35,107 bases of DNA from Deltaproteobacteria bacterium (lineage in GTDB: Bacteria > Myxococcota_A > UBA9042 > PHBI01), in contig JAEUKJ010000352.1 in the NCBI GenBank assembly GCA_016792665.1, positions 1 through 35,107 of the forward strand. Reading direction: 5' to 3'. The translations under genes were made by a program, and so were the position numbers. Positions 1-6,010 of this stretch are shown here, one piece after another; position 1 is the stretch's first letter; every line of letters starts with the position of its first letter. The notes under the pieces are model-generated. The model was not told the DNA's origin and searched no databases. It saw only the letters and a list, made by a program, of their open reading frames with translations.

Positions 1-484
1 TCAGGCGGCAGCCGTCCGCGCCCAAGCGCACCGATCCATCGACGAGAAAGCGGGCGCCGAGACCGCGCCCGATGGCCTGGGTCGAACCGAAGGCGCGGGC
101 CGAGTCGCTGGCGGCAGAAGCGATGACCGGGAACCAGCACCAGCACGAGAACAGGCTCGCAAGGTCGTGGGCCACCGCGAGCCCGGTCGCGCGCGTGCGC
201 GGGTGGTCATCGAGGGGGACGAGGGGCAGGACGGCGATGGCCGGTCGCGACAGGACCTGGTCGACGGCCCTGGGGCCTGCCGACGCGCTCAGGAAGAGCG
301 ACACCGCCTCGGTGCGGTTCGTGACGTCGAGCGCTTGCATCAAGGCGGTCATGTGGGTCTTGACGGTCGCGGTCGCGATGCCGAGCACGCCGGCGATGTC
401 GTCGTTGGTCAAGCCCTTGGCGAGGAGCTCCAGGACCTCGCGCTGGCGCGGCGAGAGGCGGTCTATCTCTGACTTGGACGGCAT
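1..484 (-). CDS. LuxR-type HTH regulator with TolB-like domain (partial, runs off window start)
   Basis: The frame opens with ATG at 484-482 and stays open to the window edge, so about 161 N-terminal residues are visible and the C-terminus is missing. Residues ~9-60 form a LuxR/GerE helix-turn-helix: LSPRQREVLELLAKGLT, then a DDIA..LGI helix and a TVKTHM recognition helix. From ~85 the reading IAVLPLVPLDDH and, further on, IGRGLGARFLVDGSVR matches the TolB-like/adenylate-cyclase-associated domain that usually follows a winged-helix or cyclase module. It is likely a cytoplasmic DNA-binding regulator; TPR repeats often follow in this family but cannot be seen here. It is divergent from the gene at 811. 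The HTH and TolB-like assignments are family recognition; the target is unknown. Confidence 0.8.
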   Translation of the reverse strand, partial: MPSKSEIDRLSPRQREVLELLAKGLTNDDIAGVLGIATATVKTHMTALMQALDVTNRTEAVSLFLSASAGPRAVDQVLSRPAIAVLPLVPLDDHPRTRATGLAVAHDLASLFSCWCWFPVIASAASDSARAFGSTQAIGRGLGARFLVDGSVRLGADGCRL

Positions 485-596
485 GGAGGCTCGGCGTGGA
501 GGGGATGCGTGGGGCGACGATGTGGGAGCAGGGACCGGTGCGTCAAGGGCGACCTGGGCGAGGTCGGAGAGTGGCGAACCGTGGAGCGGGATCAGC

Positions 597-635
597 CGAG
601 GGCAGCCTGGCTCCGCCAGGCCTTCGGCGTTGATC
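597..635 (+). repeat. Dispersed short repeat, copy A
   Basis: This stretch starts with CGAGGGCAGCC and ends with CCTTCGGCGTTGATC. It matches 17188-17220 at 32 of 33 positions when a 6-bp gap (TGGCTC) is allowed. Its first half also resembles 33598-33617. It contains the hairpin GCCTGGC-TCC-GCCAGGC at 605-621. Confidence 0.6.
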
Positions 636-641
636 AGGATG

Positions 642-659
642 CTACGACTTTGGTCGTAG
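642..659. promoter_or_regulatory. Perfect 7-4-7 inverted repeat
   Basis: CTACGAC-TTTG-GTCGTAG is a perfect inverted repeat about 150 bp upstream of the gene at 811. It may act as an RNA hairpin or a dimeric operator; the sequence alone does not decide. Confidence 0.45.
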
Positions 660-707
660 ACGCGTCGTGCGGTGTGGTCCGCCTCGCGTCTCCGCGCGCC
701 CGCGAGC

Positions 708-721
708 AGGTCTTAAGACCT
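708..721. promoter_or_regulatory. 14-bp perfect palindrome, candidate operator
   Basis: AGGTCTTAAGACCT is self-complementary with no loop, which suits a protein-binding site better than an RNA hairpin. It lies 90 bp upstream of the ATG at 811. The divergent LuxR-type regulator is an obvious but unproven candidate binder. Confidence 0.4.
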
Positions 722-735
722 TGGTAGGATGGACG

Positions 736-755
736 TGACAGGGCGCGACCTGTCA
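736..755. promoter_or_regulatory. Perfect 7-6-7 inverted repeat, candidate operator
   Basis: TGACAGG-GCGCGA-CCTGTCA is a 20-bp perfect dyad 55 bp upstream of the start codon at 811. Its half-site size and spacing fit a homodimeric HTH regulator. A role as a 5' UTR hairpin is equally possible. Confidence 0.45.
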
Positions 756-810
756 GTCCTGAGCGTCTCGAACAGGGGTCGGCCTCGATATTGTCTCAGG
801 AGAGTCGTGC

Positions 811-1485
811 ATGACTTTTGAACTCCTCAAGCGTGGCAAGAATGACAAGTCGTCGAAGACCGAGAAGAACCTCGACACGAAATCGAAGGGCGAGGATCTC
901 AAGAAGTCGATGAAGGGCAAGGACTTCGCGACGCAAGAGAACACCCTGAAGCCTACTGGCGACAAGGGAACCAAGGGTCCGGGACTCAAGGAGAAGATCG
1001 GCGGGATGCTCAGCTCGGTCTCGGAGAAGCTGTCCGGGGGCCCGAAGAAGCCCATGCCCGAGGACGCGGCCAAGGAGTACTGGAACCTCGCCAAGAAGGA
1101 GCTCAACGCCGGAGCCGACGAGGTCCTCGAGAAGTACGGCGACCTCGTCAGGACGTTCGCGATCACCGAGAAGTCGCCCGAGCTCTTGGAGTTCCACCTG
1201 GCCGTCATGGGCGACTGGCCTCCGGAGGACATCTACGAGACCTTCATCCGGGAGGGAGCGAAGATGCAGATCAACCTCTCCGGATCGGAGCGCCTCCCCC
1301 TCGTCGCGCTGGCCCAACAGGGCAAGTACGACGACATGGACTTCAAGAAGGCCATGAAAGAGAACAAGGCGAACATCGAGAACGACGTCCTCGTGCGGAT
1401 GAGGCGCGACCCCGACAGCCTGAGGGCGATCTTCAAGCGCATCAGCGGCTTCACCGCACCCGAGAAGGTGGGCGCCGGCTACTGA
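811..1485 (+). CDS. Lysine-rich protein with a C-terminal RGS-like domain
   Basis: A 224-residue protein with ATG start and a CAGGAGA ribosome site ~8 nt upstream. Residues 1-80 are Lys/Gly-rich, probably disordered, with a short FATQENTLKP segment at 39-48. Residues ~102-212 read like a regulator of G-protein signalling fold: SPELLEFHLAV (122-132) matches the ENL-x-F-W-x-A helix, IYETFIREGAKMQINLSG (141-158) matches the IY-x-x-FI..A..E-[VI]-N-[LI]-D segment, and a charged helix pair ending SLRAIFKR (203-210) matches the terminal FDEAQ..I..L-x-x-D-SY-x-RFL segment. The loop between the first two blocks is shorter than in animal RGS proteins and Trp is replaced by His. No signal peptide or membrane helix is seen. 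The gene body is reading-recognised by eye only; no bacterial G-alpha partner is known, so function is open. Confidence 0.7.
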   Translation: MTFELLKRGKNDKSSKTEKNLDTKSKGEDLKKSMKGKDFATQENTLKPTGDKGTKGPGLKEKIGGMLSSVSEKLSGGPKKPMPEDAAKEYWNLAKKELNAGADEVLEKYGDLVRTFAITEKSPELLEFHLAVMGDWPPEDIYETFIREGAKMQINLSGSERLPLVALAQQGKYDDMDFKKAMKENKANIENDVLVRMRRDPDSLRAIFKRISGFTAPEKVGAGY

Positions 1486-1510
1486 CGTCGCGCGTGCGCC
1501 CGACTCGAAG

Positions 1511-1543
1511 GCGAGCGTGTAAGCCATTGGCTTACAGCCTCGC
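1511..1543. terminator. Bidirectional hairpin between convergent genes
   Basis: TGTAAGCC-ATT-GGCTTACA (1518-1536) is a perfect 8-bp stem with a 3-nt loop. After a two-base mismatch it is extended by GCGAG/CTCGC at 1511-1515 and 1539-1543. It lies in the 58-bp gap between two converging stop codons, as expected of a shared terminator, although no clear T-run follows. Confidence 0.65.
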
Positions 1544-2647
1544 TCAGCGGGGGAGCTTCACCTCGAGTGCGACGTCGACGAAGCCCTGCGGTGCGTCACG
1601 CACCGTGACCTCACCCGAGCCAGCGGTCGGCGCGCTGTGCTGCCACACGTCCGGGGTCGCGGCACAGGTGGGCGTCCAGCCGGCGGTGGGCGACGGCACG
1701 CGCGCGCCGAGTGCGTCGACGACGAGCTCCGAGGTGAAGCTCGCGCCGTCCTGATAGGCCACGTCGACCACGCGCTCGCTCGCGCAGGCCGCCGTCGAGA
1801 GCGGGAGGGCGAGGCGCATGACGGGCCAGCCCGTGCAGGGTTGGCCGTGCCCACCGACGAGCTCGGGCGCGGCGATGATCGCGGCTTCGATGCGGCACCC
1901 GGGGAGATCTGTCGTGGCCGTCGCGAGCGACCAGCCGCTGCGATCGCCTTCGCTCGAGGGCGTTCGGTCGATGGCGATCCCGAGCGCGCCGATCTCCCCC
2001 TCGGGGGAGATCGGCAGGTCGAGCGCCCCACACACGAGGCGCGCCTGGCTGATGCCGAGCTCGACGCGCCCGTCGCCGCCCTGGCGAACGCATGCGACCT
2101 GGACCCCCACGCGGTCGGCATCGCAGCTGCGCTGGGCCGTGCAGCGCAAGTCCGCGAAGGCGATCGCCGCGCCGTCGGCGTCCTCGCGCAGGGTCGCGAG
2201 CTCGAAGCCGTAGTCGAGGAGCACGTCGCCGTTGGCGGTGCAGGCGATGCCGACGCTCACGCGCGCCGGCTGGACGATGTCGGCGATGGGACCCTCACCC
2301 GCGATGTTCACGTCATGCACGGCGAGGCCGACCGCGGCATCGCCCGGCGTACACGCCGCGACGAAGGTCATGGCACTCACCCCATCGCCGTAGAGGCGCA
2401 TCGGCAGGTCGAGGAAGTCGGCGAGCACCGACCCCGACCGATCCGAGAATCGCAGGTCCGCCTGGTAGTCGAGCTGACCGTCGAGCGGCGGTAGCGGCAA
2501 CACGCTGACCGAGATGGTGGGCCCGGGCTCGGACACGAACGTGTCGCCCTCGTCGCACGCGGCCACGAGACACGTCATCGCGAGGGGCAGCCCGACCCTG
2601 GCGACGCTGGCACAAGACGACGCGATGCTCACGAGCACAGCCTGCAT
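1544..2647 (-). CDS. Uncharacterised lipoprotein
   Basis: A 367-residue protein. I place the start at ATG 2647 because GAAGGA lies ~8 nt upstream and the residues that follow form a signal peptide ending in a lipobox, CLVAAC (about residues 26-31). The mature part is rich in beta-like segments and has about a dozen cysteines that could pair, such as CTPGD, ACTANG, LRCTAQRSC and PGCRIEA. I recognise no catalytic motif or named domain. It is probably an outer-membrane or periplasmic lipoprotein. The longer upstream frame overlaps the SDR gene and is not credible. It is downstream of, and on the same strand as, the SDR gene, but 182 bp apart, so probably has its own promoter. Confidence 0.75.
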   Translation of the reverse strand: MQAVLVSIASSCASVARVGLPLAMTCLVAACDEGDTFVSEPGPTISVSVLPLPPLDGQLDYQADLRFSDRSGSVLADFLDLPMRLYGDGVSAMTFVAACTPGDAAVGLAVHDVNIAGEGPIADIVQPARVSVGIACTANGDVLLDYGFELATLREDADGAAIAFADLRCTAQRSCDADRVGVQVACVRQGGDGRVELGISQARLVCGALDLPISPEGEIGALGIAIDRTPSSEGDRSGWSLATATTDLPGCRIEAAIIAAPELVGGHGQPCTGWPVMRLALPLSTAACASERVVDVAYQDGASFTSELVVDALGARVPSPTAGWTPTCAATPDVWQHSAPTAGSGEVTVRDAPQGFVDVALEVKLPR

Positions 2648-2829
2648 GTCACGATCCTTCGGTTGACGGTCCGTTCGCGCGCTGGCGACCTCGCTCCACC
2701 TTGCGCGCGAAGAGCGGTCAGGATGGACGAAGGCGTGGCCTCCGGTCAAACGCCGTAACGGTAACCTCTGATCGGAGTCGGTCGCGGACTCGGCCGTGCA
2801 CCGGCTCGCGAGGGCGTCGTCCGACGCGA

Positions 2830-3651
2830 TCACGCCCTGCCGAGCTTCGGCTTCTCGACGCCGGCGCCCATCGCGGTGCGCATGAAGGCTGGCCGGAAGG
2901 TGCGCGGGACGAGGCGCAGGAAGAGTCCGGAGAGAACGTTCATCCACCCAGGGATGTAGGTCCGGCGACCGCGCAGCATCTTCTTCACGCTGAGGCGCGC
3001 GACGGCCTCGCTGGTCATGAGTGAGCGCTGCCCGACCTTGGTCAGGCGTTGGCCCGCGGCCTCGGTGAAGTTGGTGCGGGTGCCGCCGGGGCAGGTCACG
3101 AAGACGCGCACGCCGGACCCCTTCAGCTCGTGATCGAGGGCCTCGCTGAGGCTCAACACGTAGGCCTTGGCGGCGCCGTAGGTCGCGAAGTCGGGGCAGG
3201 GGGCGTAGGCGAGGAACGACGCGACGTTCATGATGCGGCCGCGCCCGCGCGCCTTCATGCCGCCGATGAAGTAGTGGGTGAGGAAGGTCAAGGCCCTCAG
3301 ATCGAGGTCGATCAGGCGCTCGACGTCGTGCCACGGGGTGTCGGCAAACGCCGACCAGGTGCCGAAGCCGGCGTTGTTGACGAGGAGGTCGATGACGAGG
3401 CCCTGGCGATCGACCTCGGCGGCGAGGGTGGCGGGCCCTTCGCGCGTGGCCAGATCGGCCGCGACCACGGTCACCGTGACCGCGTGCTTCGCTCGTAGCT
3501 CGTCTGCCAGGGCCGCGAGCTTGTCGGCGCTGCGCGCGGTGATGACGAGGTTCGCGCCGAGCGCGGCGAGCTCACGCGCGAGGTCGGCGCCGATGCCGCC
3601 CGAGGCTCCAGTGACGAGGGCGGTCTGCGCGGCGAGGGGGCGGGACGGCAT
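2830..3651 (-). CDS. Short-chain dehydrogenase/reductase (SDR)
   Basis: A 273-residue classical SDR that would use NAD(P)H to reduce or oxidise a carbonyl/alcohol substrate in the cytoplasm. The cofactor motif TGASGGIG is at 14-21, NNAG at 92-95, the catalytic Ser at 145 (NVAS), and the Tyr-x3-Lys pair at Tyr158/Lys162 (YGAAK). The C-terminal ~55 residues, with a VKKMLRGRRTYIPGW stretch and a hydrophobic FLRLVPRTFRPAF tail, resemble the DltE/YqjQ-like 'SDR of fatty acyl/ketoreductase type' rather than a short ketoreductase. Start ATG is 5 residues ahead of the first beta strand. Substrate cannot be inferred. It is followed by an independent lipoprotein gene and preceded by an AraC-type regulator on the same strand. 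Confidence 0.9.
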   Translation of the reverse strand: MPSRPLAAQTALVTGASGGIGADLARELAALGANLVITARSADKLAALADELRAKHAVTVTVVAADLATREGPATLAAEVDRQGLVIDLLVNNAGFGTWSAFADTPWHDVERLIDLDLRALTFLTHYFIGGMKARGRGRIMNVASFLAYAPCPDFATYGAAKAYVLSLSEALDHELKGSGVRVFVTCPGGTRTNFTEAAGQRLTKVGQRSLMTSEAVARLSVKKMLRGRRTYIPGWMNVLSGLFLRLVPRTFRPAFMRTAMGAGVEKPKLGRA

Positions 3652-3778
3652 GGGCGAAGCTCCTCCGAAGGCCTGGCACTCTTACGACGACGCGCGCGTG
3701 AGCGCCATCGCCGCGCGGTGCGCTCGTCGAAGCGGTGCGCATGCTCTGGTGGATCCTGGTTCGTGGCCGCGTGGAGGC

Positions 3779-4654
3779 TCAGCCGCGGAGCGCGCTGGCG
3801 GCGGTGCCGACGACCCTGGGTGAGCCGAGGCCGGCGCGGTGGAACGCGTGGCAGAGCGACTGTGGCGATGCGTAGCCGACGGCGTCGGCGATGACCTCGA
3901 GTGTTGCGCGAGGGTGGGAGGCAAGGAGGCTCGCGACCATCAACCGATAGAAGTCGCGCACGGCGCGGAAGTCCGTGCCGCCCAGTCCGACGAGCCCGTG
4001 GGCGGCGTGCACCCGATGCGTCTGTCGCACCACGGACCGCCGGTCGCGCCCCAGCGCGCGTTCGAGGTCGACGATGGCGGGCGCGCTGCGAAGGTCCGAG
4101 AGGGCTCCGTCGAGGGAGTCCATGTACCGCTGTGCGAGCGGGTCCACCGGGCGTGCGGGTGGGAGGGCGACGGTGAGGCCCTCGGACGCGAGCGCACGTG
4201 ACAGGGACTGCAGGGCCGTGTCGAGCGGGGGCGTGTCCCTGCCGCCGGTCCCGTTCAGCGCGGCGGCGACGACACGGGCGACGGCGAGGGTGCTGCGGTG
4301 GAGGCGCCCGTGCACGATCGTCGTCAGGTCGCCCCCTTCGTAGTCGATCTCCAGGACCGCGCCCCAGGTCCCTTCCGTCGCATCTTCGATCCGCGGGCGC
4401 GCCAGCAGCTCGCCGGGTCGCACCTCGAACACGCGCGACGGCGTGCGCCCGAGCATGAACCCCTCGAGGACGATGGTGAGACGCGACCGCGCCTCGTCCG
4501 CGATTCCACGTCCCAGCGGGCGGGTCTGGCTCTCGTCCGCGACCAGCGAGCCGAAGTCGACGTGGCGCACCGTCCAGGTCGGGGCCATGGCTCTCGCGAT
4601 CGAGAGGCCGACCTCGCCGCCCATGAGGGCGTGTCTTCGACGGGACCACAACAC
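3779..4654 (-). CDS. AraC-family transcriptional regulator
   Basis: A 291-residue protein. The N-terminal ~185 residues resemble the arabinose-binding-like sensor domain of the AraC/OruR type (PLLSRRAL-like start, then a beta-rich ligand domain). The C-terminal ~100 residues hold the two HTH units, the second being TLEVIADAVGYASPQSLCHAF, the usual AraC signature with IA..VGY.S...F..AF. GTG at 4654 gives the longest frame; ATG at 4624, ten residues later, is an alternative and neither has a strong ribosome site. It lies between the SDR gene (127 bp downstream, same strand) and the hydrolase, so regulation of the SDR gene is a reasonable guess, not shown. Confidence 0.82.
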   Translation of the reverse strand: MLWSRRRHALMGGEVGLSIARAMAPTWTVRHVDFGSLVADESQTRPLGRGIADEARSRLTIVLEGFMLGRTPSRVFEVRPGELLARPRIEDATEGTWGAVLEIDYEGGDLTTIVHGRLHRSTLAVARVVAAALNGTGGRDTPPLDTALQSLSRALASEGLTVALPPARPVDPLAQRYMDSLDGALSDLRSAPAIVDLERALGRDRRSVVRQTHRVHAAHGLVGLGGTDFRAVRDFYRLMVASLLASHPRATLEVIADAVGYASPQSLCHAFHRAGLGSPRVVGTAASALRG

Positions 4655-4685
4655 GCGACGAAGCTAACCGCTGCGGCTCCTCTGT

Positions 4686-4761
4686 CAACGCTCTTCAAGG
4701 CCTCGCCGAGCGAGGCTGCCGAGCAACGCTCTTCAGGGCCTCGCGGAGCGAGGCTGCCGAG
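4686..4761 (-). repeat. Two tandem 38-bp repeats, each with a hairpin
   Basis: Copies at 4686-4723 and 4724-4761 begin CAACGCTCTTCA and differ at only two positions. Each contains a 6-bp stem (GCCTCG/CGAGGC) with a 5-nt loop. They lie just after the stop of the hydrolase gene, so on the minus strand they could form a tandem terminator. Confidence 0.7.
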
Positions 4762-4795
4762 AGGACGACCCGTTCGCGTCGGGACCCGACTCGAC

Positions 4796-5926
4796 TCAGA
4801 GGCCCAGGACGAATGCGGCGAGCGCGTCGATGAGTCCCGGGGCGAGCGGCACCTCGGGATCGGTCTTCGCGGCGCGCTGGGAGGCCGCGTCGAGCCCTGC
4901 CTCTTTGAGGGAGTGCGCCATGCGGTCGATGTAGGTCGCGCGGACCCCTGGACGCGCCGCGGCGAGCTCGCGAGCCTGGACGGGCGAGACCAGCCAATCG
5001 TTGCGTCCGTGGACCACGAGCAGCGGCACCGTCGTGCGCGCGAGCTCGTCGACCGGATCGAAGGCGAACCACGAGATGAGGTAGGGCTGGAGCGGGCGGG
5101 CCAGCACGTTCGCCACGCGCGGCGGCAGCGGCGTCGTGACGAGGCGCCCCGCGTTCAGCTCGGCCACCGCGGCCTCGAGCGCCTCGAGCTCTTCGGGCGT
5201 CGCCGAGTCGCGGAGCTGCTGGATCAAGAGCGCTCCCGCCGGCAGCGAGGTCCCGGCCAGCGTCACGAGGCCGTCGATCGGCTCGCGCTCGGCCACGAGC
5301 GTCGCGGTGAGCGCCCCCTGGCTGTGCCCGGCGACGACGACCGCGCCGAAGGCGTCGTCGGCCAGGAGGGTCTCGGCCCACCGCGCGGCCGGCTCCACGT
5401 CGTGCTCGTAGCGATAGTCCTCGAGGCGATCGGGCGCGGCGTTCAAGCTCTCGCCGATCCCCGGGTCGTCGTAGCGGAGGCTGGCGATCCCCTGGTCCCT
5501 CAGGCCCAGCGCGACGAGGCGGTAGTTGTCGGGCCGGTCGAAGTTGTTGCCGTCGCGGTCGGTCGTGCCAGAGCCGCTCACCAACAGAACGACGGGGAAC
5601 GGGCCACACCCGGCCGGGACCTCGAGCGTGCCTCCGAGCGACCCGAGCGCGCCCACCACGGTGCGGTTCTCCGAGTGCGCCGGCTGTGCCTCGCAGGGCG
5701 CGGTGTCGGTCGTGTCCGCAGTATCGTTCGTGTCCGCGGTGTCGATCGTGTCCGCGGGATCGGTCGTGTCGGTGGTGACGTCGTCCGCGACCGCGTCGGG
5801 GCTCGCGACGTCCGCGCTGGCGTCCTGGGCGTCGACGTCGACGGGCGGGCTCGACGCGGGATCCCGGTCGCAGGCAGAGGTCGTGAACAGGAACAGAGAC
5901 GCGGTCGTGAGCAGGGGTGCCTTCAT
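4796..5926 (-). CDS. Lipoprotein alpha/beta hydrolase
   Basis: A 376-residue lipoprotein: signal peptide with lipobox TTSAC (Cys19), then a low-complexity Asp/Thr/Ala linker (~28-78) that tethers the enzyme off the membrane, then an alpha/beta hydrolase domain from ~85. The nucleophile elbow is GHSQG (Ser202), the acid is likely Asp310 (HGRND) and the base His338 (RMAHS); LVSGSG at ~115 fits the oxyanion region. Length and the SGSG..DRDGN motif resemble the YqiA/dienelactone-hydrolase-like 'alpha/beta hydrolase with serine esterase activity' group. It should cleave an ester or peptide bond at the cell envelope; substrate unknown. The ribosome site GGAGG is only 1 nt from ATG, which is unusually close. 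Confidence 0.85.
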   Translation of the reverse strand: MKAPLLTTASLFLFTTSACDRDPASSPPVDVDAQDASADVASPDAVADDVTTDTTDPADTIDTADTNDTADTTDTAPCEAQPAHSENRTVVGALGSLGGTLEVPAGCGPFPVVLLVSGSGTTDRDGNNFDRPDNYRLVALGLRDQGIASLRYDDPGIGESLNAAPDRLEDYRYEHDVEPAARWAETLLADDAFGAVVVAGHSQGALTATLVAEREPIDGLVTLAGTSLPAGALLIQQLRDSATPEELEALEAAVAELNAGRLVTTPLPPRVANVLARPLQPYLISWFAFDPVDELARTTVPLLVVHGRNDWLVSPVQARELAAARPGVRATYIDRMAHSLKEAGLDAASQRAAKTDPEVPLAPGLIDALAAFVLGL

Positions 5927-6010
5927 GCCTCCGGTGTAGGCGGCACCCCGAGGCGCGGCAATTGCTCAGATGGGACACACGGCGCGCGGCCCAGCGATCG
6001 CCGGGCGTTG

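Larger units (their letters stand above)
485..810. other. 326-bp divergent spacer rich in perfect inverted repeats
   Basis: No convincing gene lies here. The spacer separates two divergent genes. It holds a run of non-overlapping perfect inverted repeats: 550-566 (6-5-6), 605-621 (7-3-7), 642-659 (7-4-7), 683-706 (6-12-6), 708-721 (14-bp palindrome) and 736-755 (7-6-7). They could be operators or hairpins in a leader RNA. A purine-rich ribosome site, CAGGAGA, sits just upstream of the ATG at 811. Confidence 0.6.

Noticed and set aside
2740..2770. GTAACGGTAAC motif before the lipoprotein gene as an operator
   Set aside because: It is a short imperfect repeat with no second copy nearby, and too weak to support a regulatory site.
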